From Xenopus tropicalis (lineage: Eukaryota; Chordata; Amphibia; Anura; Pipidae), in contig NC_030683.2 of assembly GCF_000004195.4 (NCBI RefSeq), positions 72,759,764-72,823,763 on the forward strand: a stretch of 64,000 nt of DNA, written 5' to 3'. The translations under genes and the position numbers were made by a program. Under the pieces are notes generated by a model. The model did no database searches and had not been told where the DNA came from. It saw only the letters and a list, made by a program, of their open reading frames with translations. This document shows, one piece after another, positions 10,641 to 19,730 of the stretch (the first letter of the stretch is position 1; every line of letters starts with the position of its first letter).

Positions 10641-10985
10641 AAAGGTGGCCATACACGCACCGATATTATCGTACGAAACCTCGTTTCGTACGATAATCAG
10701 TGCGTGTATGGCATGTCGGCGAGTCGACCGATATCGCAGGAAGCTGCTGATATCGGACGACTCGCCGATCGGACCAGTTTGAAAATTTTGATCGGGCGCC
10801 ATAGAAGGCGCCTGACCAAAATTCTCCCTTCAGAGCTGAATCGGCAGAAGGAGGTAGAAATCCTATTGTTTCTACCTCCTTACCTGCCGATTCAGCCCTG
10901 AATGGTGTGTGGCGGATCTTACGATGTTTCGTGCGACCGATGGTCGTACGAAACATCGTCAGATCGCCACGTGTATGGCCACCTT
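10641..10985. mobile_element. MITE made of five consecutive hairpins
   Basis: The ends are inverted: AAAGGTGGCCATACACGCAC on the left and CGTGTATGGCCACCTTAA on the right. The flanks are CTAA-like on the left and TTAA on the right, pointing to a TTAA-targeting type. Inside are five separate palindromes in a row: 10648-10712, 10715-10769, 10783-10823, 10829-10903 and 10911-10968, with stems of roughly 15-30 bp. It is CpG-rich compared with its surroundings and has no coding frame of note. Confidence 0.8.
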
Positions 10986-11210
10986 AAGGGACAGATTTAT
11001 CAAAATGGTAGTCCAGAGCTGAATACATAAAAAACTCACCCACGTTCTGTTCATTCCTATGGGATTTTAAGAAGTGTATTTATCAATGGGTGAAACTCAC
11101 TGTTTGATAAATTACACTTCTTAAAACCCCATAGGAATGGATAGAACGTTGGGTGAATTTTTATGTGTTCAGCTCTGAACTTACATTTTGATAAATCTAC
11201 CCTTAAGCTT
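10983..11210. mobile_element. Palindromic MITE with TTAA ends
   Basis: Left end TTAAGGGACAGATTTATCAA, right end TTGATAAATCTACCCTTAA. The two halves are inverted copies over most of their length (for example CCTATGGGATTTTAAGAAGT against ACTTCTTAAAACCCCATAGG). It abuts the five-hairpin MITE and shares the single TTAA between them. Confidence 0.8.
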
Positions 11211-11409
11211 TAATAAAGTCAAGGCCAAGTACCTGGATTGTAAAAATTTACAAGCCTCTTATATTCTACATGGGACTACATTAGGCAAATCTAAAATGGA
11301 GACCTTATCATCAATGTTCCCTCTAACTCTTTCTCAGATTTGTGCACATTTTAAATTTGTGTGAGTACTTTTCAAATGGTGTGTTCAGGTAAGAATAAAT
11401 TAAACATTT

Positions 11410-11605
11410 AGGGGCTGATTTACTAACATTTATTCTTTTCCTGGCCTTGAAAGTTGTGTAAATTAAAATCGATCATTGTTGTAAATGTCAAGATAATGAT
11501 TGAATCGTTTGTACAAAAATTTCAAGTTTACATTATAAAATCCCAAATTTTTTTAGCCGAAATGATAGTTTAAACACTAAAAACTCAGTTTATATGGACG
11601 TTCGT
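11410..11605. mobile_element. MITE fragment with GGGGCTGATTTACTAAC end
   Basis: It begins TTAGGGGCTGATTTACTAAC, the same terminus as the 540-bp palindromic MITE at 53791-54330. The opposite end is absent, and the rest is A/T-rich. It is probably a truncated or diverged copy. Confidence 0.45.
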
Positions 11606-11837
11606 TTCCATGAATCCTCTTTATTTACGGTGTTTTATTTGGTTACTTGATGACCTGTAGGAGATAAGATACTATAGACTGGAAGCTTTGAAGCGATTTG
11701 TTAAACATTTCACAAGCTTTGATAAACAAACAAATAAATAAGGTTGAGGAGACTGCCTCATACAGACAAAAGCACACAAAAGGAATTCTGGAAATGAATT
11801 CCAAACTCTTAAAAAAAAAAAAAAAAGAAAACCCTGC

Positions 11838-11880
11838 ACTACACTGATGAGCCTCAAGAGAGGCGAAACCGGTCTGTAGT
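11838..11880 (+). ncRNA. Hammerhead ribozyme, type I, intact core (unit 1)
   Basis: Stem I pairs ACTACA (11838-11843) with TGTAGT (11875-11880), six perfect pairs. The first core box is CTGATGA (11844-11850). Stem II is GCCTC/GAGGC (11851-11855 and 11860-11864) closed by an AAGA loop. The second core box is GAAA (11865-11868). A minimal palindromic stem III ACCGGT leads to the cleavage triplet GTC (11872-11874), so cleavage is predicted after C11874. All invariant hammerhead positions are present. Very short palindromic stem III is known from retroelement hammerheads that act better as dimers. Confidence 0.85.
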
Positions 11881-12103
11881 TGGGAATCTGATCAGCTATT
11901 ATCCTGGCTTCAGCTTCAAACCCAGTGGGTGAGCTGTAGCCTATAGGATAAACCAATGTAAATTGGATTTTTTTAAGAGTTTGGAATTCATTCCCAGAAT
12001 TCCTTTTGTTTGCTTTTGCCTGTATGAGGCAGTCTCCTCAGCCTTATTTATTTGTTTGTAGAACCACATGGTGACTCTACCTAAGCTGATCAGAAAACCC
12101 TGC

Positions 12104-12146
12104 ACTACACTGAGGAGTCTCAAGAAAGGCGAAACCGGTCTGTAGT
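12104..12146 (+). ncRNA. Hammerhead ribozyme, type I, altered (unit 2)
   Basis: Same layout 266 bp downstream. Stem I ACTACA/TGTAGT is intact. The first core box reads CTGAGGA, a change at the tolerated seventh position. Stem II has one mismatch and one wobble (GTCTC against AAGGC). GAAA and the GTC cleavage triplet are intact. It could still fold but should be weaker than unit 1. Confidence 0.75.
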
Positions 12147-12369
12147 TGGGAATCTGATCAGCTATTATCCTGGCTTCAGCTTCAAACCCAGTGGGTGAGT
12201 TGTAGCCTATAGGATAAACCAATGTAAATTGGATTTTTTTAAGAGTTTGGAATTCATTCCCAGAATTCCTTTTGTTTGCTTTTGCCTGTATGAGGCAGTC
12301 TCCTCAGCCTTATTTATTTGTTTGTAGAACCACATGGTGACTCTACCTAAGCTGATCAGAAAACCCTGC

Positions 12370-12412
12370 ACTACACTGAGGAGTCTCAAGAAAGGCGAAA
12401 CCGGTCTGTAGT
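12370..12412 (+). ncRNA. Hammerhead ribozyme, type I, altered (unit 3)
   Basis: Identical by eye to unit 2 over the motif (CTGAGGA core, mismatched stem II, intact stem I, GAAA and GTC). Units 2 and 3 therefore share changes absent from unit 1 and arose from one another by later duplication. Confidence 0.75.
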
Positions 12413-12589
12413 TGGGAATCTGATCAGCTATTATCCTGGCTTCAGCTTCAAACCCAGTGGGTGAGCTGTAGCCTATAGGATAAACCCATGTAAATGGATT
12501 TTTTTTAAGAGTTTGGAATTCATTCCCAGAATTCCTTTTGTTTACAAGCTTTGATAAAAACCAACAACTTTAGGAAAGCATTGCGACTT

Positions 12590-13134
12590 GATAGTTTGGA
12601 GTAGACAGACAGTTGTGCCTATTCTGGATTCCCCAGAATCTGTTCTTTCCAAAAATGTACAATTTTCTGAGATAAACCTTCTGTTAGTGGAATTTTCGGC
12701 CTTGAAATCTAAAGTATGCAGCTTTCTGGAGCAGTGCTTTGGAAATTTAGTAGTGTACTGCTGGGAGTTTTTGACCTATACAAGTGAGAAATCTCCATAA
12801 AACTATATATATTTGGTATTGGCACGTTCAGGAGACATGGGACTTTCCAGTTTCAGTTGTTTATTCGTGCATAAAATAATTTTTGTTTCTAGTATGTGTG
12901 TTTATATTATGGAAAGATTTTTTTTTATTTTTAGACATTTGAATTACACAAAAATTCTACCATATTTTGAAATCTTAGGTTGTCCTGAAAAAAACGATAT
13001 ATTGTTTTCCTGGGTAAACTAAAAGTGCCACAGAGTAAAGGTCCCTAAAGTGAAACAGTGCAAAATGTTCAATGTTCAATGTCTGGCAATACAAGTTCCG
13101 CTTTGACCAAAACGGCTGGCAGTGAAAGGGTTAA
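12590..13134. mobile_element. Possible right part of a TTAA-flanked DNA element
   Basis: The segment ends with GGCTGGCAGTGAAAGGGTTAA (13114-13134), which fits a piggyBac-like terminus (TTAACCCTTTCACTGCC in reverse). No left TTAACCCTTT end is present, so it is truncated or the call is wrong. No transposase motif was seen. Confidence 0.35.
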
Positions 13135-13430
13135 TGCGAGATAGGATAGCTTTGTATAAATACATAAAGGCACCATACAAAAAAACTCTTTAATAGTTTA
13201 TTTACACACAAGACCATCCATTCAGATTAGAATAAAGGAGTCTCCATTGGAAAGGTTTTATTTTTAAAGTGAGAGCTGTAGAATTGTGGAATTCTCTCCC
13301 TGAATCACTTGTACTGACAGATAAGTACACAAAGGGGTTGGATGTCTTTTCAGCAAGTGAGAAAATACGGGGGTTTTTCCCTGAGGCAAATTGAGGAGGC
13401 TTTGTGTAGGGTATTTGCCTTCCTCTAAAT
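13135..13430 (+). pseudogene. CR1-type ORF2 C-terminal fragment
   Basis: Translation with stops reads LYKYIKAPYKK, then DHPFRLE, then VRAVELWNSLPESLV. These match the CR1 C-terminal blocks LYMYIRGDY, GHPFRLEE and VREVRLWNALPSDVV at about 34720-34920 in the larger copy. The subfamily is different and the copy is more decayed. Confidence 0.7.
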
Positions 13431-13539
13431 CAACTAGCATGGAGGTTTCATTTAGACATAAAAATTACCACATCTCAACTATAGTACTTATTTTCCACAG
13501 CAGATGAATCTGTTCCATTATGGCATTTCAGACTACCTG

Positions 13540-14000
13540 TGCTGCTATAGATAAACCTGAATCCTTTGCATCTGCCCTGACAGTTCTGCACCCAGGCATC
13601 ATTACAAATTCCTTTGAGGCTTCCTGAGGATGTCCATGCAGTTTAAAGCTCCTTCCTACGCCTGCTGTTTTTCATTGTCTGGTTACCTGAAGCCTGAACT
13701 TGAGTCTGAATTTGGGCTATCCATCTGCAGTGACCATTTTACAGGATTTGTGCTATGGCATACTCTGAACTTTGGCCTAGTTTGTGATTATGGTTTGACC
13801 TACCTTGTCTCCTGTGTCCTTAGACACATTTTTCCCAGTAAAGTAAATCTTCACAGAAAGCCCTTTAAAGGGTTTTTATTGAACTAGCGTCTGCAAACCT
13901 GCAGACTTGTTCTAGAAATCTGACTGACAGCTATCTGCCTTCTCTTTGGATCCTGGTGGCACCTGAGGGCAGCTTTGCAAAGTTGCACTGAAATGTACTT
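13540..14000 (+). mobile_element. Probable LTR of the gypsy relic
   Basis: A C/T-rich segment (GAACTTTGGCCTAGTTTGTG, then CCCTTTAAAGGGTTTTTATT) resembles by style the U5 parts of Ty3/gypsy LTRs such as the one at 56909-57565. It lies just upstream of gag-like sequence in the same orientation. Exact ends and a TATA box were not identified. The sequence TGGTGGCACCTGAGG at 13955-13969 could be a primer-binding site but this is weak. Confidence 0.4.
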
Positions 14001-14359
14001 GACAGGATTAAAGCGTGATTTTGGCAAAGGGAACTACTACTACTACAAACTACTACTATACTAAGATTTTTTGTGCTTTAATATTTTAGGCTTGCTATTC
14101 ACTTCCTATACTAATGCAAATTATTTAGCTTTAAGGTTAAGGATTTTGTTTTGGCACAAGGCTCATGCAGATACTTGTAGATCCCCCAACACCTCACCAT
14201 TAGGGAAGCAAACCTATACCTCTTATTTTGTCTACCCTTAGTCTGGGCCCTTTGTCCCCACCACCTGCATGTCATCTACCTCCCTCCTGTCTTCAGCATG
14301 GCCGCTCGCTCAATTGCACATGTGAGCACACACACGCACAGGGGGTGGTGTGGAGGCTG
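14001..14359. other. Gypsy 5' internal region or unrelated sequence
   Basis: Lies between the LTR-like segment and the first recognisable gag block. It has a CTACTACTACTACAAACTACTACTA stretch near 14034-14058 and no recognisable frame. Confidence 0.3.
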
Positions 14360-16095
14360 GTTGGGAGATTTTTTATGCTCCAGGTCATAAACTTAATTCC
14401 TCAGATCATCTCTTGGAAATTTAAACAGGGGTTTATTTCTGCTTCTGAGTACACTATAGCTTTTTAAAATGTAGCTGCTAAACTGCCATGGAATAATGAG
14501 GCCCTAGTAAAAGCCTTATGAAGAAGATCGGAAATTAAATGATGATCTGAAAGACAAGCTGACAGTGCAAAATCACTTCACAATTTGAAAAGTTAGTGTC
14601 TTTTGTTATCTGTATTGATACTAGAAAGAGAGATCCATCTCTACCTACTTCTACAGCTGTCTCTGCTTTCAATTTTTCTATTCTTTTTGGTCATCTATGG
14701 AAGAAGAGCCTATGCAACTTGGAAGCACCCATCTAAATTCAGAGGAGACAACCCACAGAAGATCAACTGGCCTCTGTCTGTATTGTGTCCTGAGTGGGCA
14801 TCTTGCCCTGTCCTAACAAACCTGAGTGTCAGGGAAACAATCCAACCTAGTTTCAAGGGGAAAGTTTGCCTTAAGCAAAATTAAACTCTAAAATGTTTTT
14901 ATGTCAAGCCTTTCTGGACTCTGGAGCTACAGGGAATAATATTGCCAAATCCTTTGTGATACTGGTTTATTTCCAGTTCCCTCAAAAGTGCCACTTTCTG
15001 CTCAAAGCATGGATGGTGGACCAATTACTCCAGGAGTCTTGACTTTCACTACCTATCCATTTCTTATGGGCATGCTGATTATTCAATGTCCTGAGACTCC
15101 TGTTATCTTGTATCTGCCCTAGCAACACATTCCATCCATTGACTGGGCAACTAAGTAACTCAATGCCTACAGCCTGTGTTCTATTCCATTCCATTATTCC
15201 TTTTTCTGCCTCCGCTGTGGTTCCTTTCTTCATTTTTTTTCAGAGTGATATGGAGATTGTAAGCTCTTTTGGGCAGGGCCCTCTTCACCTCTGTATGTCC
15301 AATGTATGTAACCCACATATTGTACAGCGCTGCGGAATATGTTGGCGCTTTATAAATAAATGTTAATGTAATGTAATGTAATTCACAGATGTCTTCCTCC
15401 TCACAGGCTCTAGGATTGTCCCATTAATCTGTTCCCTGGCACAGGTCCTACTGAAAGGGAGAACCTACACATATGTCTCTGAAACCCAGGCCCAGACCGC
15501 ATCCTGAATACATACAGGAGAATTTGACCATGGGGTTCATTTGGAAATTTACTTCACTGGCTGGATAAGGCTTTATCTTTGCTCAGAAAAAAAGATAAGT
15601 GTACTGTACAGATCCAGTACTGATTTTTGTAAGAAACCTTACCCTCTCCCCCTTCATCTCTGAGCTTTTCAACATATTGAAAGGATTGGAAGATCTTCAC
15701 TAAATTAAACATTTGTGTGGCTTATAACCTCATAGGAATCTGTGGGGTGAGTAAAAGGCAGCTTTAAACATTCAGGATGGCCATTATGAGATTTTGGTCA
15801 GGCCCTACTTAATGCTCCTGCTGTTTTTTCAGGGCTTCATTATTGATATTTTATGTGATTGTCATCAGTCCTGTGTTTATCTTTTTTCTCTTCATCTGTG
15901 GCTAAACATATTTTTCAAGTGAAACAACTCCTGTATTGTTTAAGGTGAGTGCCAAGCTTGAGAAGTGTGAATTCTACAAATAGGATTTCATTTTTGGGTA
16001 CATTATCTCCTCATATGGGTACAAGTGCAAGTGGCCAACTCCTGTAGGTTTAAAAGCTACCCAACACTTTTTTGGGTATGGTAGTCTGCCAGGAT
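14360..16095 (+). pseudogene. Ty3/gypsy gag-pol relic
   Basis: Too broken to give a long open frame, but the blocks appear in the right order. A gag capsid-like AAKLPWNNEAL lies near 14472-14505. A CCHC zinc knuckle (CLYC..GH..) with a frameshift follows at about 14780-14830. The protease motif FLDSGATGN lies at 14911-14937, followed by SMDGGPITPG and later PSIDWAT near 15135-15155. A reverse-transcriptase N-terminal part lies at 15495-15760, with FNIQDGHYEILV-like sequence near 15765. The segment KLEKCEFYK (15955-15985) precedes a GYIIS-like motif (about 16000). A LINE tail interrupts it between protease and RT. Integrase was not found. Confidence 0.75.
15246..15376 (+). mobile_element. Non-LTR retrotransposon 3' tail inserted in the gypsy relic
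   Basis: It begins GGAGATTGTAAGCTCTTTTG, passes TTGTACAGCGCTGCGGAATA and TTGGCGCTTTATAAATAAAT, and ends in a TGTAATG repeat (15360-15380). This is the 3' end of the same type as 6186-6372, here with its simple-repeat tail. It sits between the protease and RT parts of the gypsy relic and so is younger than it. Confidence 0.8.
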
Positions 16096-16904
16096 TTCAA
16101 AATGATCCAGACAGAGAAGAACTGTTTTGCAGATGGATTTCACAATATTAAAATTGTATTTATTCATACTTATTGAAGGAACAGATTACAGTGATAAGTG
16201 TATTAGGGGTTTCTGTGTTGTGTTTAACAAATTTTGGTTTGGAAGCAGGAGTTTCCCTTTAAGAAGTTTGTTAGCTCTCATCTTTTAAATAGTTTGAAAA
16301 GAAAGAAAGTAACTACTGTGCATTAACTTGTCAGTGAAACTAACATTATCCCATGGCAGTTGTAAAAAATTGTCATCCACAATGGATGCTTTGTCCCATC
16401 GATTTAAATCTATAAACTTTTGCAGAATTTTCTGGTCATTTTAGACACACGCATAAAACAGTTTTGTGTTATGATGACTTCCAAAATATAATACATCCCT
16501 TGCCTTTATTTTCTTATCTCCCCTTATGCATCTTCTTATCCACCATAGCGGCTTGCAGCCTCTGTAGCTTCCTTAACTTGCATGACTGAATGACATGTAA
16601 ATTAGGTAATGAATAGATGTGGAGGGTGCTGGCTACATGCTGCCAACCCATCATGAATATATCACTCCCAAATGCAGGCATGGGTAGGGTGGGAACCTGT
16701 CAGGTTTTTAACAGTTCAGTTTTTTTATGGGGCTGTTTGGTTTAAAACTTTTTGTCTGGATTTCTACATTGTCTTATCAAGTTTTGAAAAATAAAAAAAA
16801 GACGAATTCACAACACAATTTTCATTTCGACTGGTGTCTTCACACACACAGTTACATGGTAGATAGCATAAATAAAGCAATTTTAGCATTCTGCAGTGGG
16901 GTTA
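16096..16904. other. No recognised feature
   Basis: A/T-rich sequence with a GAAAAGAAAGAAAGTAAC run near 16300. It may include decayed gypsy sequence beyond the RT, but no motif could be read. Confidence 0.3.
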
Positions 16905-17058
16905 TGTAAGAAAAGGGGCAATATTTTATACAGGTACAGTTACCTATAGCAAACAATAGCAGGAAGCATTAACTGGTCACCTGCTTAAAATCAAACATCT
17001 TAATGATAACTATGAATTACTGCACCTGAGCAAACCTTGTGCTTTGTAAAACAATCAT
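16905..17058. mobile_element. Palindromic MITE, GTAATAAA family, copy 3 (diverged)
   Basis: The layout of the copies at 4886 and 6577 is retained (GGGGCAATATTTT, TAGCAA, GCATTAACTGGTCACCTG, then GAGCAAACCTTGTGCTTTG), but the ends have diverged. Confidence 0.5.
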
Positions 17059-17462
17059 GATTATTGCTTTGCTAAGCATTACAACGTTTCTAAATGTTCT
17101 GTAGACTTTCAGCGTAGAGTAATTATGTTAGCCATTTGTAAAGGTACAGCTAAAAAACTGACTTGTGTGCACCCCTAGTACTTTGTCTCGTTACGAAGAA
17201 CTCTACATCAGCATAGGCGGAGGGTGACTTTTTTGTCTGGGGAGGCTAAATATGGGCCCGTACACAGACTGACCTACAGCTAATGTGAGACTTAGTGGAT
17301 TCGCTGCTGGTGTAAAAAATTAACTTCCCAGCTACCTCTTGCCATTCCCACTGACTCCCAGGGATACTGTGCAAAAGTGCGGGTGGGGGTGCTTTTTTAA
17401 CTCTAAAATGCTTAGGATGTAAAAGCATTCATTTTATACATTTGTGTTTGTGGTCAGTTAGC

Positions 17463-17892
17463 TTCAAGGGGTAGTTAACCTTTAAATTAACTTTTAATAT
17501 AATGTAGACATTGATATCCTGAGACAAGTTGCAATAGGTCCTCTTTTATTTTTAATGGTTTTTCGGTTATTTAGCTTATTGTTCAGCAGCTCTCCATTTG
17601 GTATTTCAGCAGCTATCTGGTTGCTAGGGTCTTATTTACCAGGTAGCGGTTTAAACAAGAGATGGGAATATGAATAGTTCAGGGGCCTGCATGGAAAATA
17701 AAACTGTAGCTTCACAGAGCAATACTTTTTGGTCAGTGACCCTTATTTGAAGGCTGGAAAGAAGCAGAAGCGAAAGGCAAATTATTCAAAAACTATAAAA
17801 AATTAACTTGGAAGACCAATTGCAAAGTTGCTAGGAATAGGCCATTCTATAACATACTACAAGTTAACTTAAAAGTGAACCTCCCCTTTAGA
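17463..17892. mobile_element. T2-type MITE
   Basis: The left end AAGGGGTAGTTAACCTTTAA and right end AAAAGTGAACCTCCCCTTTA are inverted, with TTAA-like flanks. The interior contains the long-range pair TTAACTTTTAATATAATGTA / TATAACATACTACAAGTTAA and a GGTTGCTAGGGTC motif. This is a familiar Xenopus repeat, non-autonomous. Confidence 0.75.
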
Positions 17893-17974
17893 TGTGTTTA
17901 AGTTAGCTTTATAGAGAGAGAGGCAGCAGGTACTGACATCCCTCGCATGTTATATACAGTGAGACGCAGTCTTT

Positions 17975-19729
17975 TTTTTTTTTTTGTAACTAATATTTTT
18001 ATTGAATAAAGAATTTAAGGGATACAGAAAGGAAGAGGGATGGGGGGTTAGTAAAGAGTTTACAAATTTTCATTACTTGGTTTCAATAATAGAAAACAGT
18101 GCAGTCGTATGATTTAAGTACTAGCATATAAACATTTGTTCTTATACAGTTCTAAGTACATAGTGCCAGTGAGATGATAAAGCAGTTAGGGGTACAGTAA
18201 CTTGGGTGATGTTTGATCTTGTGATTGACCAACAATATTTCAGCTTTGTCTATGTTGACGGAGTTTGAGGATTTTTGCTTTTGGCGCAGGGTTTTTCATC
18301 TGCTTTATCTTTTGACACTACTAGGAGTAGGTTAGAGGTTGTCGCTGTCTGTATTCGCACCTTCAACCTGGGTCCTTTCCGTGGTGGTTGAAGGGTTGGT
18401 TATGAAATAAGTTTCCCATGGGGACCATATTTTGAGATATAGATTCTCTTTGTTTGTTATGTAAGCTGTCATTCGCTCAAAGCATTTATTACTTTCCACT
18501 CTGGAGATTATTTCCGTTATTGTGGGTATTGTTTGAGATTTCCATTTGGATGTGACAGCTAGTCTCGCTGCTGTAGTTATGTGGTTGACTAGTTTCTGGG
18601 AAGAGTGCTTTAATTTCGGTATAGGTAGACCCAGGAGGAGGTGTCGGGGTTTGATGTCATTCGTGAGTGTTAAGACTTTTTTTATGAGGTCACTGACCTC
18701 TTTCCAGAATAATCTGAGTTTTGGGCAGGCCCAGAGAGTGTGTGCTAAGGTCCCAATTTCTGAGCAGCCTCTCCAACATAATGGGGAGGCTTGTGGGATG
18801 TATTTTGCTATCCTATCAGGGGTTAGATACCATTTCATCATAACTTTATACACATTTTCTTTTTGTTGGGTACAAACGACCATGCCTTTGGCATTTTCCC
18901 AGACTTTTTCCCACTCTGATAATGATAGGTCATCTCCCCATTCTTGTTCCCAATAATGCATATAGTTATGTTTAGGGAAAGGATCATCCGGTAGCGTTAT
19001 CATTAATTTGTATAGGTGGGAGATCAGTCCCTTGTAGGGATGAGGTTGGGCCATTATGCGCTCATATGGGGTTGAGATGCTGTTTTCCCGTTTTTTTAGC
19101 TTGGTACTAATGAAGTGTTTGACCTGTAGGTATTCTAGGGTCCGGTCTGTATTCCAGTTATGTTTAACCTTTAGTCTGTCATATGGGTAAACCTTGTATC
19201 CCCTAGGGTCTAGGAAATCGATAATTCTTGTCATGCATATTGGTGCCCAGATTTGTTTGAAAGATTTCTCTAATCCTATTGGGAATTCAGGGTTAGCCAA
19301 GACTGGGATAAGATAGGAGGTAGGCCCACAGATTTTGTATTTTCTGTTGCAGTTATTCCAGATATTTACTGTAAATTGCAGAGAGTTGGGGGAGAGAGGA
19401 AGGAGCGGAATCTTAGTCTTTTGGGTAAGTAACAGGTTGCTTAAGTGAAAAGGTTGCGTATAAAATTTCTCGAATTTGGGTCCATGTGGTGGGTGGGTTT
19501 GGTTGGAGCCATGCCAGTGTTTGGCGTAGGTGGGTGGCCTCATAATATTTGCTAATGTCTGGGACCGCTAGGCCCCCTTGGTGTCTGCTAGCTAGAAGGA
19601 CAGATCTAGGTATCCTGCTTTTCCCTTTCCAGATGAATTGAAATATTTCTTTCTGGGTTTTTTTGAGTTGTTGTGTGGGAACCGGTACTGGTAGGGTTTC
19701 AAATAAGTATAATAGCTTGGGTAATGTAT
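17975..19729 (-). mobile_element. L1/Tx1-type LINE, 5'-truncated, with target duplication
   Basis: Inserted on the minus strand: its poly(A) appears as a T-run at 17975-17985, and its truncated 5' end is at 19729. The 15-bp target duplication TGAGACGCAGTCTTT is found at 17960-17974 and 19730-19744. The right copy is at the start of the first unit of the 43-bp array. The insert of about 1.75 kb carries only the C-terminal part of ORF2. Confidence 0.9.
18332..19543 (-). pseudogene. L1/Tx1-type ORF2 C-terminal frame
   Basis: An open frame of 403 codons from an internal ATG. Residues 256-273 form a zinc-finger motif (C-x3-C-x7-H-x4-C, reading CWRGCSEIGTLAHTLWAC), the zf-RVT domain found after the reverse transcriptase in Tx1/L1 elements. 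Further upstream on the minus strand (19729-19545), another frame gives KLLYLFETLPVP and FQFIWKGK, so a frameshift lies near 19440-19545. The ATG is not a true start. The RT catalytic core is absent because of 5' truncation. Confidence 0.8.
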
Positions 19730-19730
19730 T

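Larger units (their letters stand above)
10490..11330 (+). pseudogene. CR1-type LINE RT fragment split by two MITEs
   Basis: Before the MITEs (10505-10590) the frame reads LLFNLFINDL and then VSVFADH, the CR1 reverse-transcriptase block whose catalytic motif should be FADD. The last Asp is replaced here. After the MITEs (11215-11310) translation reads KYLDCKNLQASYILHG, equivalent to the segment after KCKVMHF in the larger CR1 at about 34300. It is a non-functional relic with stops and an altered active site. Confidence 0.65.
11683..12560 (+). mobile_element. Hammerhead-bearing tandem/inverted element (Penelope-like candidate)
   Basis: Three direct units with a 266-bp period start near 11829, 12095 and 12361. 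Each carries a hammerhead sequence, a CCCAGTGGGTGAG segment, TATAGGATAAACC, and a distal TTTTTTTAAGAGTTTGGAATTC block. On the left, 11718-11813 is an inverted copy of the distal block (for example GAATTCCAAACTCTTAAAA), followed by an A-run. The third unit ends early at a CAAGCTTTGATAAA that also occurs at the left edge (11713). Tandem plus inverted terminal units with type I hammerheads are the known architecture of Penelope-like retroelement ends. No Penelope reverse transcriptase was found here, so the assignment is inference. Confidence 0.65.

Noticed and set aside
18546..18956. 136-codon plus-strand open frame
   Set aside because: Antisense shadow of the minus-strand L1 ORF2 frame, which has recognisable zf-RVT residues.
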